Shown here piece by piece: positions 11,150-24,310 of a stretch of 64,000 bases of DNA (position 1 is the first letter of the stretch; every line of letters begins with the position of its first letter). This stretch comes from Datura wrightii (Eukaryota > Streptophyta > Magnoliopsida > Solanales > Solanaceae). The notes below the pieces were generated by a model. It was not told the origin of the DNA. It saw nothing but the letters and a program-made list of their open reading frames with translations, and did no database searches. Location of the stretch: the NCBI GenBank assembly GCA_035772735.1, contig JASDFA010000006.1, positions 12,976,001-13,040,000 on the forward strand, read 5' to 3'. A program made the translations under genes and the position numbers.

Positions 11150-12861
11150 TCAAGCTGGAGGGTGATACACATCAAACACTCCAAGCTTGGAAAGTAGGAA
11201 ATGATGTTGAGTACTTGGAAGACCCTTGGTCATTATATCAGCAAGTTGAAGACTATAAGAGATGTGGACAAGTTGTAGAAGGCTAGACTCGATCCTATCT
11301 CTAACAAAGTAGTAATCAATTTCAAAATATTTGGTCCTTTCATGAAAAATGGGATAGGCAGCAATCTGTAGAGCTGCCCTATTATCACAAAACAATGTCA
11401 CAGGTAAGGTCAAAACAACTCCAAGTTCTTTTAACAATCCTGTGAGCCAAATAATTTTTGTAGTTGCAACTTTCATACTTTTATATTTTGTCTCTGTTGA
11501 ACTTCTACTCACAATGTGTTGCTTTTTTGACTTCCGTGAAATTAAAGAGCCTCCTAGCTTCATGATATATCCTGTCACTGACCTTCTTATGTTTGGATAG
11601 GCAACCAATCTGAGTCACGGTAAGCAATTGGGCTTTGGATAGGTCCTGGCTTGAACAAAAGTCCTAAACCTGGATTCCACTTCAAATATCGAACCACTCT
11701 CAAGGCACCTTCCTTATAGGATTGCTTTGTACATTGCATGAATTGACTGAGCACCTGAACTACAAAGCAAATATCAGGTTTTGTGATGGTAAGGTAAAGT
11801 AGTTTTCCAATAAGCTTCTGAAAACTCAGACAGTCTTCTAACTCTGGATCATTAGTTTGTCCCATTTTTGCATCATATTTAATAGTTGTAAACTTCTAAT
11901 TAAGTTCTAAATGAGTGATTGCTGGCTTGATTCAACTCAAACCAACATTTGAGATAAGTTCTAGTACATACTTTTGGTTCAACAAGATACCCTTCTGTGA
12001 TCTTAGAACTTCAACTTCCGAAAAATATCTCAAATGTCCCAAGTACTTCACCTTGAATGCCTTATTCAGGAGGTTCTTGGCATGCTGGATTAATGTAATG
12101 TTACCCCTGTGATAAGCAAATCATCCATATATACCAACATCACTGCCAAATCTGAACCAAAATTCTGTACAAACAATGAGCTATCATAAGCACTTTGAGA
12201 ATATCCTCCTTCAAGTAGTGCATTAGTAAGTTTAATATTCTACTCTCTATAAGCTTGTTTGAGTTCATATAAGGACTTTTTCAGCTTACAGACTATTTTC
12301 TCCCCCTGTCTAGCAAATCCTTAAGGCAACTGCATATACACCTCTTCATACAGGTCTCCTTATAAGAATGCATTATTAACATCCTTTTGAAAAGATCCCA
12401 TCCTTTAGAAGCAGCTATGCTGATCACAGTTCTCACAATTACCATCTTTGCAATTGGTGAGAATGTCTCATGATAATCCAAACCTTCTTGTTGATTATAT
12501 CCCTTAGCTACTAACCTAGCTTTATACCTTTTAATGTCACCATTTGCCTTGTATTTGATTTTATAAACCAACTTGAAACCAATTGCATGGGGTCCAAGAG
12601 GTAGGGAAACCAAATCCCAAATGTGATTGTTTATAAAGCTTGTATTTCTAGCTTTATTGCCTCAATCTGTTTAGGATTGCCTGCTGCCTCTCTGAAAATC
12701 TTAGGCTCCACTTCAGCTGAAAAAACTTGTAGGAAGGCCTAATATTCTCTTGACACACCATCATATGATAAGACATTTTCTATGGAGTGTAAAGAAGAAG
12801 GGGTTGTAGATTTAGTTGAAGGATTGACATAATCCTTCAATCAGATGGGCGGATTGTCAGT
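11150..12861 (-). pseudogene. Copia pol remnant: reverse transcriptase and RNase H
   Basis: Minus-strand blocks in order: 12,613-12,293 has the start of the RT domain, with FKLVYKIKYKANG, YKARLVAKGYNQQEGLDY and ETFSPIAK. The YMDD catalytic box is encoded at 12,131-12,120. Then come 11,865-11,587 (KLIGKLLYLTITKPDICF) and 11,608-11,150, the RNase H part with RSVTGYIMKLGGSLIS, CDNRAALQIAA and HERTKYFEIDYYFVRDR. The end, VYHPPA-stop, lies next to the polypurine tract, as in intact copia elements. Several frameshifts and stops separate the blocks, so it is dead. Upstream the frame is cut by solo LTR B. Confidence 0.85.
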
Positions 12862-14945
12862 CCTTTTGTCACACCCCGCCTTGGGGGGTATGACTGGCAC
12901 CTGGTACCCTACGAGGAGCTGAACTGCTAGACTGGTAAGCCTAGGCACATCTGGTGCCTGGCTGGCTCTAACCCACATTTCTGGAAACAAAGGACTATAT
13001 AACGGCTGTAAACACAGCCCCCAGCCCATTGGCCTATAGCCTCCTGTACCTGTAACAACAGCTGACCAGAACATGCAACTATAGGGAAACTTATACGGGC
13101 CGACAAGGCCACCATGTCGTCTAGTTGTCTATACCTCAATCATAACGTACTGAAAAGCTACGTGACCAGTAAGGTCACCACTACTGATAAACTATGGCCC
13201 CACACGGCCATCATAAAAGAAAGCAAAGCACTAATAGCTAATAATTGCACGGCCTCACACGACCGGCTCAACTGACCACAGGGAAATATACAGACTGCAA
13301 GCCTCTAGGAATAGCAATAGAAATGATCGGGACAGGGCCCCGACCTACCCATACTATATAACAACAGAAACTGAAGTACACCTCTGGAATTCAGTCTCTG
13401 GATGACAGGAGCTGAATGCTCAACGCTGACAGGAATCACGTGGTGTCACCTGCTCGTCTATGAGTACCTGCAGGCAAGTAATGCAGCGCCCCACCGGGCG
13501 TCAGTACCGCTGGTACTGAGTATGTAAAGCAATAACTAAAAGAAACATCTGAACACAATAATATAACTGATGAAACTGAAATAGAAGGATAGCTTAACTG
13601 TCTGATAATGTAAGTCATACCTTCTCTTAATCATACTGGAAGGAGTAGGAGTCATACCTGAGGATTGATCATTCTACTGTCGATCTACTCGTATCTACTG
13701 TGACACAGTATAACATATTATAACATACATAGCATACACAAACCTTACCCGGCCCCCATAAGCCGGGAGGTACAATTAGCACAGAATCTATACCCCTACC
13801 CCGGTCATCCCATCTCCTATAATGGCTGTAAGCATCCCGCCGGTCCCCTGGGTATGCACTTGGGCTTGCTGAGCCCCTGACTATAACTGCATCTGAGTTC
13901 GGAGGACTCCTGAATCTGCACCCGGGCGTATCCGCTCGACTGGGGTGTGTAAGGGCCGATCAAGGCACAAATATGGGGAAAACTGGCATCCCATCTTCGT
14001 CTCCTGCGGGACGACATGCCACTCCGTGGAGTGACGTATCCTCGTCCTCTGGTGGACGAGTCGATACAGCTATTAACCCTGGGCGGTCATGGATGTTAGG
14101 TAATCCAACCCCAAACAATACAACGGTCTCAACTGGTAATACTTTCTGGGTATCTCACATGCTGAGGCTAATAGGGGTAAAGTATCATATATATTACATG
14201 ATGAGCTAATGATAGTAAACTGTACATATCTGTTACGTGCTGAGGTAGGTAAATATATATATAAATATGAATATAGTCTCCTGCCGGACTGTACTGGGGC
14301 AAATGCTATATAAGATAGTGTTTCTATTGAAAACTCTGCTGTTTACTAAGTTTCTGTATACACCATATGCTGGACTAGTGATAGAAATATGTACATGCTT
14401 AATACATGCTGAGGCTGGAAATAATATATATGTATGTACGAATATAATCTTCTGCCAGACTGTACCGAGGCTAATGCTGAACATGATATAATCTTCTACT
14501 GAGAACTATGTTGCATACTGAGTTTCTATAGTAACATGATTTACTATTCCTACTATGCTTTCTAACTTCATTTTAACTTATCATTCTATTTCTGAGATGT
14601 CTTACAGATGTTACACTGCTTTACTGGGTTTCAACTGAATACAATGATATTTTAACATGTCATACTACATCACATACTGAGCATACTGGGCAATCTCTAA
14701 CACTTGCGTTAGAATCTATGTCGTACAAGTAGGTTTCATACACGTTACAACCCAATTCTTCTCATATCGTATCAATATTCATAATAAATGTAACATTTGA
14801 CTTCTGAACGTTCTACTGGCCTGTAAATCACTATACTGTACCGATATTACTTAACTTGCCAAGGGAACTAGCTTTACATACCTTATCCTCGAACTATTCG
14901 TCTGTCGGACGAGGCTCGGCCGGTACTTTAGCTGTTTTCTCCCAA

Positions 14946-15146
14946 CTGCATTCATAAATATGTCAATCAATACTAAATACAACTTTATTTCAAAAGGCAA
15001 CGTCACTTTCGATATAGTTTATAGCCTAAACTTAGGCTTATCGAAAGACGGCTAGAAACTTGCTATTTTTCAGAGGTCCAGAAGGGAGAAATATTCACTT
15101 CATAGCTAGGAACACATAGACACTAATTTAGAGCAATTCCACTTAC
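14946..15146 (-). other. Intron-like block in solo LTR B
   Basis: On the minus strand TAAG|GTAAGTGG starts at 15,146 and ATGCAG|TTGGG ends at 14,946, 201 bp apart. It matches the blocks in solo LTRs A and E. Confidence 0.4.
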
Positions 15147-15379
15147 CTTAGCTCGGTGGCTCGACGATTCGTCAGCCGTATTTTACGAAACTGAATCCGT
15201 AGGAATGCTTTCTGCTGCTAAATACTTCGGTATCTAGGACTAATTTGAGTTTGGGCAGCGTTTGGCAGCGTAATCGGACGAAAATTATTTAATTTTCTTC
15301 GTTCTTCCTCCTTCTCTGGTTTTTCTCTCTGTTTCCTGGAAATTTCTTAAGGATTAAATGATTTAAACCCGAAGTGAGC

Positions 15380-15388
15380 TTTATATAC
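15380..15388 (-). promoter_or_regulatory. TATA-like box of solo LTR B
   Basis: On the minus strand this reads GTATATAAAG, just downstream of the GC-rich palindrome segment at 15,421-15,496. It sits at the same relative position as the box at 943-950. Confidence 0.45.
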
Positions 15389-15420
15389 TTGAGCCTGAAC
15401 CTGGGCAACGTGTCAAAGAG

Positions 15421-15496
15421 CCATCGCGGAGGCCTCACCTCCGTGACACATTGCCATCGCGGAGGGGCTCTGCCTCGGCTCCTCCCGCGATGGTTC
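15421..15496 (-). repeat. GC-rich palindromic segment in U3 of solo LTR B
   Basis: 'ccatcgcggagg' occurs twice (15,421 and about 15,454) with inverted partners 'cctccgtgaca' and 'cctcccgcgatgg'. It occupies the same place as the 33-bp array of solo LTR A and shares its CTCCGCG core, but the arrangement differs. Confidence 0.65.
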
Positions 15497-15620
15497 GACG
15501 GGTTTCTCATCCGATCCTTTTCCCGGGCCTTTCTACAGCACGTATGGCCTTCAAATGTGCTTAACCAACGTGCGAATAGGTTGTCTAGGTGTCGGGAATT
15601 CTACGGGGTATAACACCTTT

Positions 15621-18240
15621 GAGATCTTCTGAACATCAATTAACCTCTATTAGGGTCAGTTGAAGGCCTATCTATATCAGAAGGTTCACCAACAGGATTA
15701 TTTGCAGTGTCTAGTACAAGAGAGACTTCATGTGATTCAGCAGAACCATTAGAGGGACAAACATGATTTGTATGTACTGTTGGAGGGTTGACTGAAATAG
15801 GAGGACTGGATGGTGCATATGATGATTTTTATATACCAAAGATATCTTCTAATTCTTTGTGACTACCTTTAAAAGGGAACACATCTTATCTAAATACAGC
15901 ATCCCCGCTCACAAGAAAATATCCTGACTCCAGATCATAAAGTCTATAACCCTTTTGTGTCTCTAAATACCAGTGTCTCTAAATACCCAATGAGGACAGT
16001 TTTTCTAGTTGTTGCCTCAAACTTATCTCCTCTAGGCAAAGTAGACTCAAAACACAAACTACCAAAGACCCTTAAATGGTCATAAGCAACTAGTTTTTTA
16101 TACAAGAATTCATAGGGTGTCTTCCCTTCTAATACTAAAGTAGGCAATTAGTTTATCAAATAAACTGCAGTTCTAATACAATCACCCCAAAATCTATTTG
16201 GTACAGAACTTTGAATCTTTAATTCTTTAGCCACTTCTAAAATATTTCTATGTTTTCTTTCTACTATCCCATTTTGTTGGGGCGTGTATAGACAGGAACT
16301 TTGATGAATAATTCTCATGGAAGAGAACAAGTCAGCACATTGAGAATTAAAAATTCTTTCCCATTTTCTGATCTTAAAATCTGAACAATAGTATGAAACT
16401 GATTTTACACCTTAAGCAAGAAATCCTTCAATACAACAAATATTTCAGATTTATGTTGTGTCAAACATGCCCAAGTATATCTACAGTGATCATAAACAAT
16501 TATAACAAAGTAATATCTTTTATCATAAGTAGGAACTCTGTAAGGTCTCCACATATCTACATGCAACAATTGGAAATTATTGCTAGAATGAGGAATACTA
16601 GCAGGAAATGGCAATCTGATTTGTTTGGACAGTGGACACACTTCACATACTCTATGTTCATCCTTATTGGTCTTAACTACAGGAATTATATCTAAAACAT
16701 ATGCGGAAGGGTAGCCAAGCCTCTTATTCCATAGTGCACCATCATCATCAGTTGACTCCTAAACTACTGATCCTGCTGTGTAACTTACAGCAAAATTGTC
16801 CTCCAACAAATATAATCCATTATCTTCCTTACCAATCCCCAACACCTTGCCAGTATAGAGGTCCTGAAAAACTCAAAACTCTGGATAAAAGAAAATTGAA
16901 CAACATAGATCTCTAGTCAACTTGGACATCAATAGCAGATTAAATTTGAAATTTGGTACATGAAGTACATTCTTCAGTTTATGACTTCTTACTATTACTG
17001 TGGTTCCTATGTGTGTTATCTCACATTTACCACCAACAGGAACATGAACCTGCTTATTTCCTTGCCTACTAATCCTTATGAGGTCATCCGAGCATTCCTT
17101 GTGTGAAGTAATATGATGAGCTACTCCTGAATCTACTATCCAGCTATGTGAAAAAATATTGGACAATAGTGCAATTATATCTGTCAAGTGAGCTTGATAG
17201 TCTTCTGCTATAATCTTCTTCATTTGTCCAATAAGTTATTGATACTGGTCCTCAGGTATGTACCTTCCTAGTTCTCGTTCATTACCAATTTTTCTAGCCT
17301 ATACAACACTGCTGTTAGCATAAGGCCTAGAAGATGCTCCTCCACATGCATTTCCAACCTGTGCCTTCTTCTTGCTTTTGAAGTCTGATGGGTAACCTAC
17401 CAGTCTATAACAATCATCTTTCAAGTGTCCTTTGTAATCACAATGCTCATAGATTGTGCCTATTAGTGGTTTCTTATAGTTATCGAATTGGTTAGGGAAG
17501 TGATTGTTCTGACTAGAGCCAGGGCGACTAAAGTGGGAAGGACCAGGTTGATGACCATAATTGGGACCCGGATATTGAGTGTTGTTGTGATTGATTCGAG
17601 GTTGTGTAGGTCTATTGAATCTCTGATTTCTTCCTGCCATCACGGTATGTTCTGTTGTTCCTACAACTCTTTGGCTTTCCTCTTGTATCACCAGTGCATA
17701 GGCTTGATTGATAGTTAAAGCATGTGTTCTAAGCAGAATGCTACTCCTTACATGATTATAACTTTCATTAAGCCCTACTAAGAACTATATCAATTTTCGA
17801 TTTCTCAACACCTCTATTGACGACCTAGATCCCTCACAATCACAACTACCATTAGGAACCAATGCATCTAACTCATCCCAATAATCTCTCATTTTTTAAA
17901 AATAAACAGTAACTGAATTTGTACCTTTAGTTAGTATTGCAATGTCCTTCCATAATTGATAAATTCTGGTCAAATTCGACTAGTCAAAACGCTCCTTGAA
18001 TTCATCCTACACCTTCTTCGTATCTGACGCATAGACACAACTGCTCCAATCCAGGACAGGACAATTACATTACAGCTTTCCCTTAGATTCCTTAAGCTTC
18101 CTCTGTACTGATCCTTCCTGCAGCTTCCATCTATGAAACTGAGTTTGTTCTTCCCTAGCAAGACTAATCTCATCGACTTACTCCACAATGATAATTTTCT
18201 GGACCTGTCAATTTGATTCTAATCAATGCTAAACATGGCG
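15621..18240 (-). pseudogene. Copia gag-protease-integrase remnant
   Basis: Minus-strand blocks: 18,188-17,970 is probable gag. 17,691-17,299 is gag with a degenerate zinc knuckle (CDYKGHLKDDC present, the first Cys of the knuckle replaced by Tyr). 17,223-16,873 is protease, with the WIVDSG active site. 16,641-16,405 is the start of integrase, with CPLSKQIRLPFP and LLHVDMWRPY. 16,330-16,148 is integrase, with TPQQNGIVERKHRNILE. 16,147-15,944 is the integrase C-terminal side, with YDHLRVFGSLCFES. Stops and frameshifts fall between the blocks. The reading order and the adjacent LTRs confirm the element type. Confidence 0.85.
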
Positions 18241-18411
18241 TATCTGAAGATTGTAAATAGAGAGGATGGTGAAAAATCAACTTGTTCTTCTGTCTATGCT
18301 TCTCAATTCAGGCGATTCATTGGATTGTCGGCTGCTGCCATTGTTGCTTTTACTCTGAGCTTCCACTTGTGAATTCGTTGAAGAACTTTGATCGAAGCTC
18401 TGATACCATAT

Positions 18412-18648
18412 TAAGTTTAGATGAACTATTATATATCTAAATTGTAATCACACATGCATGTAGAGCTGCATTGTGTGCAGAAGAATTGGGAATGATATGT
18501 CACAAATTCGCATTTTAACTAACTCTAGCAAATGCACATTGAATGTCTTATATAAGACTACAATTGACTTGTAACAACCTTTAGCTAGATTGACCTAAAT
18601 GCCTTCACTAATTTGACCTATTAACTACCATAACCAACACAGTGCACA
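18412..18648 (-). repeat. 5' LTR of the old copia element
   Basis: Partner of the LTR at 10,893-11,127. It is adjacent to the tRNA-Met primer-binding site at 18,397-18,408 and followed outward by TATCA. The inner boundary is uncertain by about 3 bp. Confidence 0.8.
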
Positions 18649-18857
18649 TATCATTTTATAATAAGACAAAATAAGAAAAAAAATAAGGCAATGACATGAT
18701 CACACCAAATCGATCATTACATGAAATGAGATAGTTTGTCATTATGTAACGATGAACTTAACGATACGATACAACAAAATTTATATAACAATAAAAATAA
18801 ATATTATATTTAAACTAACAATACAATACAACAGGTAACAACCATCCAAACAAGCTG

Positions 18858-20506
18858 TTAAAGGCTTTGTTATATATAAATGATCTAGAAGTATTCCTTC
18901 TGCTAATATTTGTGTTTAATATATAAATGAATTTAACTTTTATACACAAACCATTTCAAAAGTTTCTTTTTTAACTTATATAATTTTTTTTTATTCGCTA
19001 TCAAGTCTTTTTCTTTTTATACAATCACTAATTTTGAATACGTGCAATGCACATAAATTTTCTATTAATATGCAATGAGACGTAAATTTTAGTTTCAAAT
19101 TCAAGAGAAAGTGATTCAAATAGATATTAATTAGGCAATTTGTAATCCCATTTCACAAAATCACTTTTACATTCTTAGCCCATCTTCAAAAGCTTTTATA
19201 ATTTATCCTAAAAAAATAAAAAATATATTAATAATTAGGATAAGAATCGCATTTAATCTTTTGCTAAATAGCATACGAAATGAAAAATATCATTTCAGAG
19301 CATTAGCATTGAAAATTTAGCATTTAAATAATTAATACAATAGTTTCTCAAATACAATTTTTTTAAAAAAAGCAAAGTAACTACTCTTATATTCACAATC
19401 TTTTTAATTTTACATTTTATTATCTAATATTAGAATTTTTAACACAAAAACTTTGCTCAAAGAATAATGCATATATTCTACTTCTATTAGTTAAACAAGA
19501 TAATTAAATAAATAGATTTCAAAAATATGCATAAACTAACCAGATTTAATTGTTGAAGTCTACATGTTGGCTCCACCGTTGTAAGAGCAGAAGAAGAATA
19601 ATTTATAAACGAATTTATCCTAAGTATATATGCTGATTTTCATAAATAATTAATTAAGGAGTAAGAAAAGTCACCAAAATGAGCTATAAATTTCTTCACT
19701 AGAGTTAATACACACTACATGATACATTAACATAAGAACAATAAATTCAACTAAAAAAATGTTAATCTAGAAATTACAATCACTAAAACCAAACGCGTAA
19801 ATTTAATGAATTTAATGCATTATGAGTGTTGGTAGATATTAATTTTCTTTTATTTAGATTTTAAGTGTATCTTTATACATATTTGTACAAACATATAATT
19901 GGAGTAGTGCTTATTTAAAGGGCGAAAATATTGTTGAATATTTAATGAGTATTTTGATATATATATATATATATTTTAATCTTTTTGATTCCCATTTTTA
20001 AAATACTATAAATATAGAAAATTTAATATTATCATTATCATTTCAATTTACAAAAATGACACCCAAAAATTTCGTACAAAAGTTTATTTTTGATTCTCAG
20101 CTCTACTATACAATAATCATTTCTTTTAACCTCTTTAGATTCTTTTTAATTCTTTATCTTTTATAGTTTTTTTTGGATTAGAACATTATTATTTTAAATG
20201 AAATTTTAGTCATATTTTTATATTAATTTTTGATGTGCTTGATTTTTTAATGATAATGATTTCGTTAAATTTTAGTTTTTCTCTTTTAGAAAAAGCAAGA
20301 ACAAAAAAAGAGGGATTAAGATAAATACAATAACATTTATTTATTATTCATTTAATGTCTTTTATTTATTTATTTATTATTATATTTGGGATTCTTTGAC
20401 AAAAAATAACTACTTAAACATGTGTCAAATTAAATGCTTCTCTTAAATCTGGTAATTAATAAGAAATTCATTATAGGAGTAATTTCATGATGATTTTTTC
20501 ATGAAG
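18858..20506. other. AT-rich intergenic DNA, no gene seen
   Basis: No ORF with a recognisable domain. About 19,900-19,990 weakly resembles the dispersed repeat seen at 541-640 and 23,860-23,950. Confidence 0.6.
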
Positions 20507-23482
20507 TGTTTCGTCACGCCCCACTTTGGGAGGCATGACGAACACCAAATGTCACACTGGGACTTGGGCTGACCTGACCGGACATATGCACCTCTGGTGC
20601 TTGCCAGCAACTCACAATCAAGTAAACAAACGGCTATATCTCGGCTGTAAATACAATCTCAGGTCGATAAGGCCACATAACAAACCTGTAAAAGAAAACA
20701 ACTAACCAGCAAGTCAGCAACATAATAATAAAGAGATCCTATGCGGGCCGACAAGACTACCATGTTGTTAGTCATAACAGAAAGAAAGACAGGCAGTCAT
20801 ATACTAACTATAGCCGACAAGGATGCTAACTGAAAGCTACACTAGGCCCCCACACGGCTAGCATATAGAACACAATAAATATAGGCCCCACATGGCCAAC
20901 ACGAATAACTAACTGAAGACTATAGTCTGTAAGCCTCTAAAAGTAAAAATATTGGTCGGAACGGAGACCCAGCCTACCCAAATGCTATACAATAAAAGAC
21001 AGGTGACCTCAACAACCTGGGAACTCCGAATGGAAGGAGCCAACCAATCAAGTGACTCTGAATAACTGCTAGGAGAACTTGAAACCTATATGTCGGACCC
21101 TGCAGGCAAGTATGCAGTGCCCTATGCATGGGTGTCAGTATAATATGTACCAAATATGTAAGGTAGTAGTAAAAGATGAATAAAAGAACTAAAAGTAATC
21201 AACGACAAGGACAAAAGTTAACCTGTAAGCTTTCTTATGCATAACCTGCATCTAGTAAACCACTACACAAGTAAGAGCTGAAGCTGCATGACTATACATT
21301 CATAAGCTATATCTAGCAAGCAAGTATACAAACAAGAACCTAACCTGGCCCCTATAAGCCTAGAAGGTGCAAGCAACACAGAAGTAACCTACCAGGGCCC
21401 CCATAAGCCCTGACAAGTATAATTCAATCTATATACCCCTAACAAGGTCTTTATGATTCTACTGGTAACTACAGCCAAACTACCTGACTTCTGGGTCTGT
21501 AACTGAGCCCGCTGAGCTTCTGTAACTGTGCCTGAGCCTGTTGGGCCCTGTAACTTCACCCTAGTCACACAAGGCTCGATGTAAGGTCAGTAATGATGGT
21601 ACAATATAAGAAGAGGTCCATACGTGGATATACAAAAATATGGCCTTATAGGCCTGAATAGAGTTCCTTCGGACATCAAATAGATCATCTGAGTGATATC
21701 ACATAGCTCCTCTGAGCGATCCATAGCCCCGTAGGCAATGACACAGTTAGAAACTCTGATGTTGTTCAACGGAAGGCTATAATATATGGGGTCAATCCCA
21801 ACCGAAGCACTATATTTTAGTCTCAATATGGCCACTCAAAAGCCGTATCTGGCCATTCAGGCCTAGTGTGACCACTACTCGCCCCTAGAATAGTCTGTAT
21901 AGTTACCAACAGGCATACCCCATCTATAGGGACCTGACAGTGATTATAATCTCTAACGGCCTAGACAGAATAAGGCAAAGTCCGGAGTGGCCTAAGCGAT
22001 ATTTGAAAGGTTATTCTAGGATAATGATAGCTCATAAGCGAACAGTAAGGTCGTAGACGACCAACTATTTAGTTCCTCCGCTTAGAATAACTTTGGGGCT
22101 GCTACTAATCGGATATGCTCCTAAGCAGTCAGCTCCAACTATCCATAGGTAACTCACTATAACTTTTAGACTGGAAGTAACACCGTGATACTATGGTTCT
22201 AGTCCTTTTAGACCTTAACATAGTCTGTTCAGATTTCATATGGCTTCTTAGGCGATTCATAGCCTCGTAGGCAGGTATATCTGAACCTAGTCCTTCGCGG
22301 CAACACATACCTGGGAATCTATAAGAGTAGCCTGGGACGTTGGCTTCACATCTAACTACTAATAAGGTTCCCTCCTTAGGGTATCGACTAGTCTATCATA
22401 CTTGTAACAACTAGGATGGCTTTCCTGAGTGACTTATATGACAAACACTAGGTCGGCTGAAGCTAACTGTCACTGACATTAGCCATCATATGGTAAACGG
22501 TCGCTCAGTTCATTAGGCAACCCTAGTGTCATCAACTCGACGATACAACCATCCTATCCAAATTCTTGCTCTAGAGGCGTCAAGGTACGTCAATGGCTTT
22601 TGGGCGAGCTTTACTGACAATACAGGCATCGAACTAAAAGTTATATCGCCCGGCTACGCCCTATGTTGTCTAGCTTACCAAGTCAGGCCCAACAGCTAAC
22701 CATAAATTTCTAAGGCCTTGGCACGACAGCAAAACATCAGAATACCTCTAAATGGTAAGCAGGTGAATGGGGAACTCTCTATGGCGCACCCAATGTTAGT
22801 CACACTTAACATACCCCTTTACCGATGAGGGATACTATGGTATACTCTCAGTACATCTTATAGCAGCTACCTAAAACATACATAGTCATTATTTACTTGC
22901 AGCAGCTAATCACAACATATAAGATCATTATCTACTTTCGAAGGCATAGGTCCACTATAGGACGAAAATAACTTATCGAAGAAGTAAGCCTTAACATACC
23001 TCGACTGCCGAATTTTGTTCACCCAAATAGTTTCCAACCTGAAGGAGTAATTCCACTCAATTGCAGCCTTTACACTGAGAGAATAAGGCTATTCTAATAC
23101 TAAGACCCAACAAATAACGATATCTTTCAATGAACATTAGCTACAACTCAACTTCATTCAATTTGGCAAAAAACCCACAAATTTTCGAGAGCCTAAGAGG
23201 TAGAATGCTTACCCGTCACTTGCAGTCACTTAGGACTCGATTAGAAGTGATTCTGACAACTTCTACTTGGCGGGGTTCCGGTACTCCAAGCGAATTTTCA
23301 AGAAATAACTCCGCAGGGACGTTCCTCGTATGCCTAGAACTCGTTATTCAAGACGAATTTGCCTTTATATAGAGTTTAATGGTGTAATCTGATGAAAAAC
23401 TGATGAAAAGTTGAGAGGAGAGTGTCGTAGGGTCGAGGGTTTGATTTGGGACTTAATTCCAAATGAAATGAATTTAGACTTG

Positions 23483-23556
<74 letters not shown>

Positions 23557-23806
23557 CAGGGGAGGGTTCGCGACGTGCCTCTCTCGCGGCCGCGCCTCCC
23601 AACACGCCAAGGGAGGTGGTGATGAGCCATGGGGGCAGCGTGGCACAACGCCTAATGCACCCTGCCCTGGCTCCGACCTCCTACTCGCTCGACTCCATAC
23701 TCGTGCGTTCATTCCCCGAGCCCTTCCTCGCATGCGTCGTACTCCAAAGCTCTCAACATACGTACATACACATCAACTAAATGATAGAAACTAACACGGT
23801 GTAACA
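20507..23806 (-). mobile_element. Solo LTR C (diverged member of the A/B/E family)
   Basis: The ends are TGTTTCGTCACGCCCC on the left and GGTGTAACA on the right, the complement of a TGTTACACC start. Block order follows the other solo LTRs on the minus strand: 'ccacctctggtgcttgcc'-type end, 'gcaggcaagtatgcagtgcc', and near the right end 'acgagcccttcctcgcatgcg'. At 3,300 bp it is longer than the others and more diverged. It has no coding domain. The 5 bp next to the ends (TGAAG and TGTTC) do not match, so the flanks may have been rearranged. The ORFs at 23,365-23,794 read through a microsatellite and are not genes. Confidence 0.65.
23485..23554. repeat. (TA)n(TG)n microsatellite in solo LTR C
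   Basis: About 17 TA units pass directly into about 18 TG units. It borders a GC-rich segment (23,555-23,730) at the U3 position where copies A, B and E carry palindrome arrays. Confidence 0.95.
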
Positions 23807-23859
23807 TGTTCTTACAATTTTGTACATGAATATTGAAGGAATAGTTCATGACTGAAGGA

Positions 23860-23960
23860 TAAAAATGTTCTTCAACTTTTAATGAACATTTTGGTAATTC
23901 AACTTTTCAACTTAAGGTCTTCCCACTTTTAGAATAGTATGATTTGATATCTAAAGCTTG
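23860..23960. repeat. Dispersed repeat, copy near 23.9 kb
   Basis: It shares 'aacattttggtaattcaact' and the following 'tttcaact' with about 575-605, and ends 'cccacttttagaatagtatg' like 28,700-28,730. Family unknown. Confidence 0.5.
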
Positions 23961-24310
23961 TATATATTAAAAAATTAAGATTCATGTAATGTAGAATCTG
24001 TTGTTAAAGGAGGAATTTCTCAATTTTTATAACTTAAATCCAAGACCTCTAGAGCTAAGGGCGGGGAGATTTCATTCTTCCACTATAATTTTTGACGATT
24101 AGACTATAACAAGATCATTTAAAAGAGAGCTAGAGATAACCGTCAGATGCAGATGCAATTTTCAATAGTGGATTCATTTGAATTCAATACTTTTCATACA
24201 GAGTACAAATTTATGCATAAGAATCCACTAAATTATAATAAATAGTAGATATGAACTCATAACTTTAAATATAATGGGTTCAATACTAAGAACCTTACAG
24301 ATTGAACCCA

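Larger units (their letters stand above)
12867..15615 (-). mobile_element. Solo LTR B nested in the copia element
   Basis: The unit is flanked by CCTTT on both sides (12,862-12,866 and 15,616-15,620), an exact 5-bp duplication. On the minus strand it starts TGTTATACCCCGTAGAATTC and ends GGCGGGGTGTGACA. Its 2,749 bp align in order with solo LTRs A and E. It contains no pol and splits copia pol cleanly, so it is a later insertion reduced to one LTR. Small ORFs on both strands inside it are not genes. Confidence 0.9.
10893..18648 (-). mobile_element. Old Ty1/copia retrotransposon, minus strand, with nested solo LTR
   Basis: Two LTRs of about 235 bp (10,893-11,127 and about 18,412-18,648) flank a decayed gag-pol. 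Both outer flanks carry TATCA (10,888-10,892 and 18,649-18,653), a 5-bp duplication. The primer-binding site is the complement of TGGTATCAGAGC at 18,397-18,408, fitting initiator tRNA-Met. The polypurine tract is the complement of 'tactccccctcaagctggag', beside the other LTR. By eye the LTRs differ at about 19 of 235 positions, so this is much older than the copia at 54.6 kb. Solo LTR B interrupts it between the integrase and RT regions. Confidence 0.88.
10672..18857. mobile_element. hAT-like MITE split by a copia insertion
   Basis: The left part (10,672-10,892) starts 'cagaatgattgttatgtatt' and continues with TTGTATCGTA-type sequence. The right part (18,649-18,857) ends in the complement of 'cagcttgtttggatggttgt' and 'tattgtattgttag'. 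Read outward the two ends match as diverged inverted repeats. They resemble a MITE family common in Solanaceae whose tips read CAGCTTGTTTGGATGG. The copia element with its TATCA duplication lies between the halves, so the MITE is the older insertion. The exact outer ends are uncertain and no clean 8-bp duplication was found. Confidence 0.6.

Noticed and set aside
23365..23794. Overlapping ORFs of 87-127 aa on both strands
   Set aside because: They read through the TA/TG microsatellite and a GC-rich part of solo LTR C, with runs of IY, CV or TH only.
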